The position numbers were made by a program, and so were the translations under genes. The notes beneath the pieces are model-generated. The model was not told the DNA's origin, did no database searches, and saw nothing but the letters and a program-made list of their open reading frames with translations. 64,000 nucleotides of DNA, taken from the NCBI RefSeq assembly GCF_042429235.1, contig NZ_JBHMBA010000009.1; one strand, given 5' to 3'. The DNA is from Arthrobacter_B citreus (GTDB taxonomy: Bacteria > Actinomycetota > Actinomycetes > Actinomycetales > Micrococcaceae). The first letter of the stretch is position 1, and each line of letters begins with the position of its first letter. Shown here piece after piece: positions 57,419 to 64,000 of this stretch.

Positions 57419-57841
57419 ATGACTACTGAAGATCGCCCGCCCGTTGTGGAACTTACCGCCGAGCAGAGCTGGAAATACCTGGAGAAGACGTACCACGGCC
57501 GTTTGGCGGTCAGCGTGGGCAATATGCCCAGCATTTACCCGCTGAACTACTATGCGCACGACGGCGTCATCCTCTTCCGCACCAGCCCGGGCACCAAGCT
57601 GGCCGAGTTGACGGTAAACGATCATGTGGCCTTCGAAGCGGACGGCGTTCACAGCGACCAGGCCTGGTCAGTGGTGGTCAAAGGCACCACGCGCCGGCTT
57701 GAGCTCCAAAGCGAGATCGACGCCGCGGATGAGCTTCCGCTTCAGCCGTGGGTGCGGACGCTGAAGTACCGGTACGTGGAGATCCAACCGGAAAGCATCA
57801 CCGGGCGGTTCTTCAATCTGGGACCGGAACCGGAGCGGTAA
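57419..57841 (+). CDS. Pyridoxamine 5'-phosphate oxidase (PPOX)-fold flavoprotein
   Basis: The 140-residue single-domain protein matches the flavin-binding split-barrel group: LEKTYHGRLAVSVGNMPSIYPLNYYAHDGVILFRTSPGTKLAEL is the core, and VAFEADGV with SVVVKGTTRRL follows. These small actinobacterial proteins often bind FMN or F420 and act on unknown substrates; it is not a true PdxH. ATG 57419 gives the domain start. It is divergent from katA, with the dyad between, and is convergent with the phosphoesterase gene two bases away. Confidence 0.87.
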   Translation: MTTEDRPPVVELTAEQSWKYLEKTYHGRLAVSVGNMPSIYPLNYYAHDGVILFRTSPGTKLAELTVNDHVAFEADGVHSDQAWSVVVKGTTRRLELQSEIDAADELPLQPWVRTLKYRYVEIQPESITGRFFNLGPEPER

Positions 57842-57843
57842 GC

Positions 57844-58740
57844 CTACGCGGAGGCCAGCTGGTGGGCGTCGAGAATGCGGACCCCCGCTGCTTTCAGCCT
57901 GCGGCTTGTCTCCGCCTCGTCCACCCGTTCCCCGACCGTCCGGTCCTCGTCCAGCGGGACCACGGAATGCACCACGGAATCCTCGTAGACGTGCACCATG
58001 TTGTATGCCTGGCCCGCGTCCTGCCCGCGCGTTCCCCGTGTCGTCAGGTCCTGGGTGTAACAGGTGGCTGATGCCACTGAGACGGGGATCCCGGCAAAGG
58101 TTGCGAACGTGGAGTAGTGCAGGTGTCCGGCAATGATGGACCGGACGTCCGTTCCCTCCAAAACGGCCGCCAGGTCACGCTGCTGGCGCAGTTCCACCAG
58201 GACTGCCAGGTCCTGGACGCTGGGGACCGGCGGATGGTGCATGGCCAGGATGGTGCCTTCCGGCGCCGGGGTCCTCAGGACGTCGCGCAGCCAGTTCAGC
58301 TGGGCACCGCTCAGCTCCCCGTGGTGGTAGCCGGGGACGGTGGTGTCCAGCGTGATGATCCGCAGTCCGTTGACTTCGTAGACACGGTCGACCGGCGCCA
58401 TGTCCGGGGCCTCGTCCAGCAGGGAAGACTTGAAGTTCTCCCTGTTGTCGTGGTTGCCCATGGCCCAGATGACCTGCGCTCCCATGCGCTCCGCGGCGGG
58501 CAGGACGATGTCCCTGAGCTTGGCGTATGCCTGGGGTTCGCCTTTGTCCGCCAGATCGCCCGTGAACACGATGGCCTCGGGCCGCTGCCCGGAATCTTCC
58601 AGCCGGGCGAAGAGGTCGTCCAGTTTTTCCTGGCTGTCCACCGCTCCGTAAAGCGGACTGGAGCCGGCAACCAGGTGTGTGTCGCTGAGGTGAAGAATGA
58701 AATGACTCGGCCGTGGATGCTCGGCCGGGAGGAAATCCAT
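57844..58740 (-). CDS. Metallophosphoesterase, CpdA/class III cyclic nucleotide phosphodiesterase-like
   Basis: The 298-residue enzyme has the full dimetal motif set: LHLSDTHL, VFTGDLADKG, AMGNHDNRENF, MHHPPVP and AGHLHYST. This order matches the CpdA/Rv0805 class, which hydrolyses cyclic nucleotides or other phosphodiesters. If it degrades cAMP, it would be relevant to the CRP/GlxR-like site at sdhC, but other substrates are equally likely. The C-terminal 50 residues extend past the core. Start ATG 58740 lies in a short leader of about 230 bases to the DoxX-like gene, where no other gene is seen. Confidence 0.9.
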   Translation of the reverse strand: MDFLPAEHPRPSHFILHLSDTHLVAGSSPLYGAVDSQEKLDDLFARLEDSGQRPEAIVFTGDLADKGEPQAYAKLRDIVLPAAERMGAQVIWAMGNHDNRENFKSSLLDEAPDMAPVDRVYEVNGLRIITLDTTVPGYHHGELSGAQLNWLRDVLRTPAPEGTILAMHHPPVPSVQDLAVLVELRQQRDLAAVLEGTDVRSIIAGHLHYSTFATFAGIPVSVASATCYTQDLTTRGTRGQDAGQAYNMVHVYEDSVVHSVVPLDEDRTVGERVDEAETSRRLKAAGVRILDAHQLASA

Positions 58741-58968
58741 GAGGACCTTCTAGTGTCGACGACAGCTGCTAGTTCCTTCTCCTCCACTAAACCAGAGTTT
58801 CGGGGAGAGGGTTAACTAAAACCGGCGTGTTCCGCCTCGCACCCTTCAGGCGGCACTGGAAGCGGGTACCCGGGGCACCGGCCGCGGCAGGTGGAGGATG
58901 TGCTCTGGCGCGACGCCCTTCCCGGCCGTAGGCTCATGGATGTCAGCGATTTCACGGAAGGACCCCCC

Positions 58969-59502
58969 ATGAGAATCAGCCACATTCCGCTGCGCCTGGC
59001 CACAGGCGCGTACATCCTGAACTCCGGCCTGGGCAAGCGAAACCTCGACAAGGAAAGCGCAGCCGGTCTGCAGCAGATGGCTTCCAATGCCTTTCCCCAG
59101 GTAATGGATCTTGACTCGGAACGGTTCGGCAAGCTGCTCAGTGCAGCTGAGATTACCGTGGGACTGACCCTGCTGCTGCCGTTTGTCCCCAGCCGGCTCG
59201 CCGGACTGGTCCTGGGAGCGTTCTCCGGCGGAATGCTCACCATGTATGCCAAGACCCCGGGCCTGACCGAACCTGACGGCATCAGGCCCACCGCCCAGGG
59301 CACACCGCTGGCCAAGGACGTATGGATGGCCGGAATTGCGGCTTCGCTGATTCTGGACCGCAAGAACCGCACCAAGGTCAAGGAAGTCAAGGTGCCCGCG
59401 CCGGTTAAGGCGGGCGTTGCCGCGGCAGCGGTGAAGACAGCCAAGGACGTCGTCGAAAAGACTGGTAAAAAGGACAGCCGGAAGTCCAAGGCTTCCAAGT
59501 AG
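58969..59502 (+). CDS. DoxX-like small membrane protein with Lys-rich tail
   Basis: The 177-residue protein starts at ATG 58969 with GGAAGG seven bases upstream. It has the beginning IPLRLATGAYILNSGLGKRN and hydrophobic segments AAEITVGLTLLLPFVPSRLAGLVLGAFSGGMLTMYAK, which are like DoxX/SURF4-type proteins. The C-terminal 50 residues are helical and strongly basic (KEVKVPAPVKAGVAAAAVKT; KKDSRKSKASK), possibly to bind nucleic acid or phospholipid. I am not certain of the family. It is convergent with the metal ABC permease. Confidence 0.68.
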   Translation: MRISHIPLRLATGAYILNSGLGKRNLDKESAAGLQQMASNAFPQVMDLDSERFGKLLSAAEITVGLTLLLPFVPSRLAGLVLGAFSGGMLTMYAKTPGLTEPDGIRPTAQGTPLAKDVWMAGIAASLILDRKNRTKVKEVKVPAPVKAGVAAAAVKTAKDVVEKTGKKDSRKSKASK

Positions 59503-59514
59503 CGCTGGTTCCTT

Positions 59515-60378
59515 TCACACGTGACTCGAAGCGCGGGTTCGGCGCGCGGACAGCCGGCGGCCGAGAACCCCGTGGTGCGGGGCAAACAGGTACACCAGCG
59601 TGAAGACCGTGCCCTGGCACAGTACGATCATTCCGCCGGGTGAGGTGTCCAGATACCAGCTGAGATAGAGCCCCGCCACCGAGCACCCAACGGAGAGCAG
59701 CGGAGCCGCCACCAGCATGCGGGTGAACCGGTCGGTGAGCAGCTGAGCGGTGGCTCCCGGAATGATCAGCATGGCCACCACCAGGATCACCCCCACCGCC
59801 TGCAGGGCCACGACGGAGGTCAGCGCCAGCAGCCCCAGCAGCGCGGCCCCCAGCAGGCGCGGGCTAAGCCCGACGGCGTGTGCGTGGGTCCGGTCGAAGG
59901 CGTACAGAGTGAAGTCACGCCGCTTGAGCAGCAGAGCCAACAGGGTCAGCCCGCCCAGAACGGCTACCTGGGTGAGGTCGGCGGGGCTGACCCCGAGGAT
60001 GTTGCCGAAAATGATGTGGTTCAGATCGGTTTGGCTGGGAGTGACGGAAATCAGCACCAGTCCGAGCGCAAAGAGCGTGGTAAACACGATGCCCATCGCG
60101 GCATCCTCCTTGACCCTGCTGGTTCCATTGACGAGCCCGATCAGTGCCACGGCAAGGAAACCGAAAAGCACAGCGCCGACGGCGAACGGGATCCCGGCGA
60201 TGTACGCCAAGACCACTCCAGGCAGAACCGCGTGGGAAACGGCGTCCCCCATCAGCGACCAGCCGATGAGGACCAGCCAGCAGGAAAGGACTCCGCAGAC
60301 CGCTGCCGCAGTGACCGCCACGGCCATGGCGCGGACCATGAAGTCGTAGCTGAGCGGCTCGAGCAGCATCTCAAGCAT
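59515..60378 (-). CDS. Manganese/zinc ABC transporter permease (ABC-3 family)
   Basis: The 287-residue permease has about eight to nine hydrophobic helices with the ABC-3 features: PLSYDFMVRAMAVAVTAAAVCGVLSCWLVL, LMGDAVSHAVLPGVVLAYIAG and the cytoplasmic loop AFDRTHAHAVGLSPRLLG. These are typical of MntB/ZnuB/SitC. ATG 60378 overlaps the end of the ATPase gene by eight bases; upstream-open codons read through that gene. It works with the ATPase and the metal-binding lipoprotein. Confidence 0.92.
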   Translation of the reverse strand: MLEMLLEPLSYDFMVRAMAVAVTAAAVCGVLSCWLVLIGWSLMGDAVSHAVLPGVVLAYIAGIPFAVGAVLFGFLAVALIGLVNGTSRVKEDAAMGIVFTTLFALGLVLISVTPSQTDLNHIIFGNILGVSPADLTQVAVLGGLTLLALLLKRRDFTLYAFDRTHAHAVGLSPRLLGAALLGLLALTSVVALQAVGVILVVAMLIIPGATAQLLTDRFTRMLVAAPLLSVGCSVAGLYLSWYLDTSPGGMIVLCQGTVFTLVYLFAPHHGVLGRRLSARRTRASSHV

Positions 60379-61156
60379 TGCCGCCGCCGCTCCGGGCTCC
60401 TTCGCCCCGACGGCCCGTAGCCGGCACGCCCGCCAGCACATCCATGCCGAAGGCACGGGCCAGGTGCTCGGGGCGCAACACCTCGCACGGATGTCCCTGC
60501 ACCAGGACCCGGCGCATCAGCAGTACCGCCTGGTCGGCGAGACCGGGCAGCGCCTGCAGGTCGTGGGTGGAAACGAGAATGCTGCATCCGCTGTCGGCCA
60601 GTGCCCGCAGCTGGGAGATGATCGTGGCTTCGGACCTCTTGTCCACTCCGGCAAACGGTTCATCCAGCAGCATCACCGAGGCCTCCTGGGCAATGCCGCG
60701 GGCCACGAACGCCCGTTTCTTCTGTCCGCCGGACAGGCGGCCAATCTGCCGATCCGCCAACCCGGTGAGTTCCACCCGTTCCAGTGCGCTGTCCACAGCT
60801 TGGTGGTCTGCCTTCCGCGGGCGGCGGGTGAACCCCATCCGCCCGTAGCGGCCCATCAGGACCACGTCGCGCACCGATACCGGAAAGGTCCAGTCCACTT
60901 CCTCGCTCTGGGGAACGTAGGCCACCTCGCCGCTGCGGCGGGCCAGGGCCGGGGTGGTTCCGTGGATCCGCACGCCTCCGGCATCCGGCTTGACCAGTCC
61001 CATGATGGTTTTGAAGAGCGTCGACTTGCCGGAACCGTTCATCCCCACCAGCCCGCAGATGCAGCCGGAGTCCAGGGTGAGGCTGGCGCCCTCGAGTGCC
61101 GTGACGTCTCCGTACCGAACCGTCACGCCGCTGACCTCGATGGCCGGCACCCTCAC
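60371..61156 (-). CDS. Manganese/zinc ABC transporter ATP-binding protein
   Basis: The 261-residue ATPase has Walker A VGMNGSGKSTLFKTI, Q-loop VPQSEEVDWTFPVSVRD, signature LSGGQKKRAFVARGIAQE, Walker B VMLLDEPFAGVDKRSE and the switch His in STHDLQAL. The DWTFPVSVRDVVLMGRYGRMG segment is a hallmark of Mn/Zn ABC-3 ATPases. It overlaps the permease by eight bases and the lipoprotein by four. Which metal it takes (Mn or Zn) cannot be decided from the sequence. Confidence 0.93.
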   Translation of the reverse strand: MRVPAIEVSGVTVRYGDVTALEGASLTLDSGCICGLVGMNGSGKSTLFKTIMGLVKPDAGGVRIHGTTPALARRSGEVAYVPQSEEVDWTFPVSVRDVVLMGRYGRMGFTRRPRKADHQAVDSALERVELTGLADRQIGRLSGGQKKRAFVARGIAQEASVMLLDEPFAGVDKRSEATIISQLRALADSGCSILVSTHDLQALPGLADQAVLLMRRVLVQGHPCEVLRPEHLARAFGMDVLAGVPATGRRGEGARSGGGNA

Positions 61157-62112
61157 TGCGCGCCTCCGGTGAGTCCTTCAAGGATGACGCGGCTGTCATG
61201 GCGCAGCAGGTCCAGATACGTGGGAACAGGCCCCCCGGGTCCGGACAACGAATCCACGTACAGGATGCCGCCGAACTCGGTGTCACCGGCCTCGGCCACC
61301 TGCTGCATGGGCACCTCGGAAACTGTGGATTCGCAGAAGACGGCGGGCACCCCGTTCGCCCGGACAAACTCAACGGTGTCCTTAATCTGCTGGGGCGTAG
61401 CCTGCTGCTCGGAGTTGACCGCCCAGAGGTACTGTTCAGTCAGCCCGGCGTCCCGGGCCAGGTAAGAGAACGCGCCTTCGCAGGTCACCAAGGCCCGCTG
61501 GTTCGGGGGAAGGACAGCGAGTTCCTGTGTCAGCTGGTCCTGGACCTTCTGCAGCTCTGCTTTGTAGGCCGCTGCGTTGGCTTCATAGGCAGCGGCGTTG
61601 GCGGGGTCCAGGTCGCTGAAGGCATCAGCCATGTTGTCGACATAGATCTGGCCGTTTACCGGGGACATCCAGGCATGCGGATTGGGCGTGCCAGCATATG
61701 CGTCTTCTGCGATGTCGAGCGTTTGCACGCCCTCGCTGACCACCACGTGCGGCACATCGGCGTCGGCGGCGAACCGGGCAAACCAAGCCTCCAGGTTCAG
61801 GCCGTTGTCCAGGATCAGGTCTGCTGAGGCGGCTGTCCGAAGATCACTTGGCGTCGGTTCATAACCATGGATCTCGGCGCCCGGCTTTGTGATCGATTCG
61901 ATCTGAAGATGGTCACCGGCCACGTTCTCGGCCATGTCAGCCAGCACGGTGAAGGTGGTCAGCACCAGCGGCCGCGCATCCTCGGCGGGGTCAGCGCCGG
62001 CGGGACTGCTGCATCCGGCAAGGGCCAGCAGGACCGCGGCGGCGGCAATGGGGAGGTGGGAAATGGGGAGGCGTGCAGGGGGCAGGTATCTGAAGCGAGG
62101 ATGGAAAGCCAT
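61153..62112 (-). CDS. Metal-binding lipoprotein of the Mn/Zn ABC transporter
   Basis: The 319-residue cluster A-I binding protein has a signal with lipobox ALAGC near residue 34. Its metal ligands lie in AEIHGYEPTPSDLR (first His), TPNPHAWMSP (second His), CEGAFSYLARDAGL (the Glu of this segment, where SBP9 members usually have His) and the late YVDSLSGPGG region (Asp). The first segment IHGYEPTPSD is more like manganese (PsaA/TroA-type) proteins than the His-rich zinc type. No His-rich loop is present, which also favours manganese. A palindrome just upstream may regulate it. Confidence 0.88.
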   Translation of the reverse strand: MAFHPRFRYLPPARLPISHLPIAAAAVLLALAGCSSPAGADPAEDARPLVLTTFTVLADMAENVAGDHLQIESITKPGAEIHGYEPTPSDLRTAASADLILDNGLNLEAWFARFAADADVPHVVVSEGVQTLDIAEDAYAGTPNPHAWMSPVNGQIYVDNMADAFSDLDPANAAAYEANAAAYKAELQKVQDQLTQELAVLPPNQRALVTCEGAFSYLARDAGLTEQYLWAVNSEQQATPQQIKDTVEFVRANGVPAVFCESTVSEVPMQQVAEAGDTEFGGILYVDSLSGPGGPVPTYLDLLRHDSRVILEGLTGGAQ

Positions 62113-62120
62113 GGCAGGAC

Positions 62121-62163
62121 CCTAATATTAGGTCCGCCATAAATACAAGTTCGGCGTGCCTAA
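62121..62163 (-). promoter_or_regulatory. Palindromes upstream of the Mn/Zn ABC operon
   Basis: CCTAATATTAGG (62121-62132) is a perfect 12-base palindrome starting nine bases from the lipoprotein start codon. Further out, TTCGGC-GT-GCCTAA (62150-62163) is an imperfect dyad with one mismatch. TTAGG/CCTAA cores are usual for DtxR/MntR-type metalloregulators in actinobacteria. The palindrome may overlap the ribosome-binding region. No metalloregulator gene is in the window. Confidence 0.55.
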
Positions 62164-62239
62164 CTCTTCATCGGTGGCGGGCGGACCGCTGCCGTGATTA
62201 GGTGGGCGCAACCATGCTCCGCTGCGGAAGGACGAACCC

Positions 62240-63157
62240 ATGAACGAGGACCTGCCCGGGTTTGAGCTTTTTGACCCCTTCGAGGTGGAGGTGAACGGCA
62301 TTACGGTGACCGGCCGGATCTCCCGTCCCGATTCCTCCGGGGATAAGCCGCCGCTGCTGCTGCTGCATGGACATCCGGAAACCCACCTCATGTGGCACCG
62401 GGTGGCCGATTCCCTTGCCGAAGACTTCACCGTGGTGGCCCCGGATCTGCGCGGATACGGCGGTTCCTCCAAGCCGGCGGGTGAGCCGGACCATTCCACC
62501 TACAGCAAGCGTGAGATGGCGAAGGACGCCGTCCTGCTGATGGAGCATTTTGGTGCCGAACGGGGTTTCAGCCGGTTCGCACTGTGCGCCCATGACCGGG
62601 GCGCGCGGGTGGGGCACCGGCTGCTGGCCGACAACCCCGGCTTGGTGTCCCGGGCCATGTTTATGGACATAGCTCCCACCCTGGACATGTACGCCGCCAC
62701 GGACCGGGCCTTTGCCGAGGCCTACTTCCACTGGTTTTTCCTGATCCAGCCGGAACCGATGCCGGAATCCCTCATCGAAGCCAATCCACGCGGCTACATC
62801 GAAAACATCATGGGAACGCGCTACGCCGGGCTCGCGCCGTTTCCGGCTCCGGTGCTGGACGCCTATGTCGAAGCGCTCTCCTCCCCCGGTGCCGTCCATG
62901 CCATGTGCGAGGACTACCGGGCGGCCGCCACCATCGATCTGGAACACGACCGGACGGACCGAGACGCCGGGCTTACCCCCGAGGTGCCGCTGCGTGTGCT
63001 CTGGGGGCGGCACGGCGTCGTCGAATCCCAGTTCGATGCCCTGGCGCTCTGGGAAAAGGCAGTGCCTGGCGTCACGGGCAGGGCTGTGGAGTCAGGGCAT
63101 TACCTTCCGGAGGAAGCCCCCGGCGAGGTGCTGGCTGAGATGCGGAGCTTTTTCTAG
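62240..63157 (+). CDS. Alpha/beta hydrolase, fluoroacetate/haloacetate dehalogenase-like
   Basis: The 305-residue protein has the core HGHPETHLMWHRVADSLAED and VVAPDLRGYGGSSKP. The nucleophile is an Asp in CAHDRGARVGHR (D119, with R120 and R123 nearby), and the catalytic His is in SGHYLPEEAP (H287). H164-W165 and Y226 lie where the halide-binding residues of fluoroacetate dehalogenases sit. It may hydrolyse haloacetates, or an epoxide or ester if the specificity differs. ATG 62240 has CGGAAGGACG upstream. It overlaps the convergent SLC13 gene by four bases (CTAG). Confidence 0.88.
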   Translation: MNEDLPGFELFDPFEVEVNGITVTGRISRPDSSGDKPPLLLLHGHPETHLMWHRVADSLAEDFTVVAPDLRGYGGSSKPAGEPDHSTYSKREMAKDAVLLMEHFGAERGFSRFALCAHDRGARVGHRLLADNPGLVSRAMFMDIAPTLDMYAATDRAFAEAYFHWFFLIQPEPMPESLIEANPRGYIENIMGTRYAGLAPFPAPVLDAYVEALSSPGAVHAMCEDYRAAATIDLEHDRTDRDAGLTPEVPLRVLWGRHGVVESQFDALALWEKAVPGVTGRAVESGHYLPEEAPGEVLAEMRSFF

Positions 63158-64000
63158 TACACGATCCCGAAGACCCACACCGCCAGGGTAAAGGTCACCA
63201 GGGTGGTCAGCACCAGGGCAATGAGGTTCAGCCACATGCCTGCCTTGACCATGTGGACGATCTCCACGTGCCCTGACGAGAAGGCAATGGCGTTGGGCGG
63301 TGTTGCGACCGGCAGCATGAATGCGCAGGTTGCGGCAATGGCCACCGGGATAACCAGGAGCATCGGGTCCACGCCGAGTCCCAGGGCGACGCCGCCGATC
63401 AGGGGCAGGAAGGTGGCTGCCGTTGCCGTGTTGCTGGTCAGTTCGGTCAGTCCCAGCACGAGAGCCGCTATGGCCAGCACGATGAGGACGAGTGGGAGCG
63501 CCTCGAGCCCGGCGACCTTGGTGCCGATCCACTCGCTCAGGCCGGTGGCGGTAAAGCGCGAGGACAGGGCGAGTCCGCCGCCGAAGAGGATCAGGATGTC
63601 CCACGGCAGTTCCTTGGCCGTGGACCAGTCCAGCAGCGGAACGCCCTTCTTGATGTTCGCGGGGACCACGAACAAAAGCACTGCCACCCCCATGGCAATC
63701 ACGGCGTCGGCAAAGTTGGAATCCGGCCACAGCAGCGGCACCGTAATCCAGGAAGCGGCGGCCAGGACGAAGATCGCCAGGACCTGCTTTTCACCCATCG
63801 ACATCCTGCCCAGCAGCTTGTATTCGCGCTGGATCATTTCCTTGCCGCCGGGAATCTCGGTGATCTCCGGTTTGAAAATGACGCAGGTCAGCAGGTACCA
63901 GGCAACACCCATGAAGACGACGGCCAGCGGCACGCCAACGAGCATCCATTCGCCAAAGCCGATGTTCACGTCATGCGTTTCGGCCATGTAGCCAACCATG
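63154..64000 (-). CDS. Partial SLC13 (DASS) family anion/sodium symporter, C-terminal part
   Basis: The window ends inside this gene, and the reading frame is open to the edge. The 281 visible residues carry membrane helices and two SLC13 motifs: GLTELTSNTATAATFLP (the SNT helix-breaking motif) and LPVATPPNAIAFSSGHV. Such carriers move dicarboxylates, sulfate or similar anions with Na+. PGGKEMIQREYKLLGRMS is the inter-helical cytoplasmic loop. The N-terminal half and the true start lie outside. Confidence 0.9.
   Translation of the reverse strand, partial: MVGYMAETHDVNIGFGEWMLVGVPLAVVFMGVAWYLLTCVIFKPEITEIPGGKEMIQREYKLLGRMSMGEKQVLAIFVLAAASWITVPLLWPDSNFADAVIAMGVAVLLFVVPANIKKGVPLLDWSTAKELPWDILILFGGGLALSSRFTATGLSEWIGTKVAGLEALPLVLIVLAIAALVLGLTELTSNTATAATFLPLIGGVALGLGVDPMLLVIPVAIAATCAFMLPVATPPNAIAFSSGHVEIVHMVKAGMWLNLIALVLTTLVTFTLAVWVFGIVY

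Overview
The window is a compact, GC-rich (roughly 60-65% by eye) stretch of actinobacterial chromosome. Gene content and order point to the family Micrococcaceae, most likely Arthrobacter in the broad sense: eno followed by a septum-initiator-like gene, a DUF222/HNH (13E12-type) nuclease gene, DUF6350 next to purN, a DUF6318 lipoprotein, a eukaryote-like NADP isocitrate dehydrogenase, GTG/TTG starts and many 1-8 nt start/stop overlaps. No tRNA, rRNA, CRISPR array, prophage or intact insertion sequence was recognised. The genus assignment is inference from family knowledge.

Region by region: 1-4233 (minus) holds a partial septum-initiator-like gene, eno, mazG, add and a DedA membrane protein. 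4295-12973 (minus) is a nucleoside uptake and salvage cluster: BMP lipoprotein, ATPase, two permeases, cdd and deoA, with a perfect hairpin after the BMP gene and an M20 amidohydrolase upstream. 13025-17938 holds manC divergent from sdhCDAB, which has a clear promoter and a CRP/GlxR-like site. 18012-23848 mixes housekeeping genes (trpS, xth) with small enzymes (alpha/beta hydrolase, 2'-5' RNA ligase-like, VOC, SDR, macro domain). 23811-26519 is a three-gene ABC-2 exporter. 26559-29053 is glyA-folD under a ZTP (pfl) riboswitch. 29191-33558 (mixed strands) carries a flavoprotein monooxygenase, an acetyltransferase, purU, a gamma-carbonic anhydrase-like protein and a Gfo/Idh/MocA oxidoreductase.

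33671-36349 is an envelope/stress-type module (DUF3618, holin-X-like, LEA-like coiled-coil protein) divergent from a small membrane protein across a striking dyad operator. A GCS2-family ligase follows, then an Hsp20 gene preceded by both a CIRCE and a HAIR element. 38809-48534 contains icd, purH, an HNH nuclease, an MFS carrier, purN, a small membrane protein, DUF6350 and a TauE/SafE permease; the nuclease and MFS genes look inserted between purH and purN. 48549-55572 is more accessory: DUF1684, GNAT, an MSMEG_6728/pyrimidine-dimer-glycosylase-like protein, a lower-GC patch with a secreted PKD-like protein and a DUF6318 lipoprotein, another lipoprotein, a Stealth-family phosphotransferase and a class I glutamine amidotransferase. 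55609-64000 has catalase, a PPOX-fold flavoprotein, a metallophosphoesterase, a DoxX-like protein, a Mn/Zn-type ABC importer with a palindromic operator, a fluoroacetate-dehalogenase-like enzyme and the C-terminal part of an SLC13 carrier.

Two functional themes recur. One is nucleotide and one-carbon metabolism (mazG, add, deoA, cdd, purU, purN, purH, folD, glyA and the ZTP sensor). The other is stress and envelope protection (hsp20 with dual operators, the DUF3618/holin-X/LEA module, catalase, metal import). The least described material is the 33.7-36.3 kb stress module with its operator and the 50.6-54.8 kb secreted/Stealth region.
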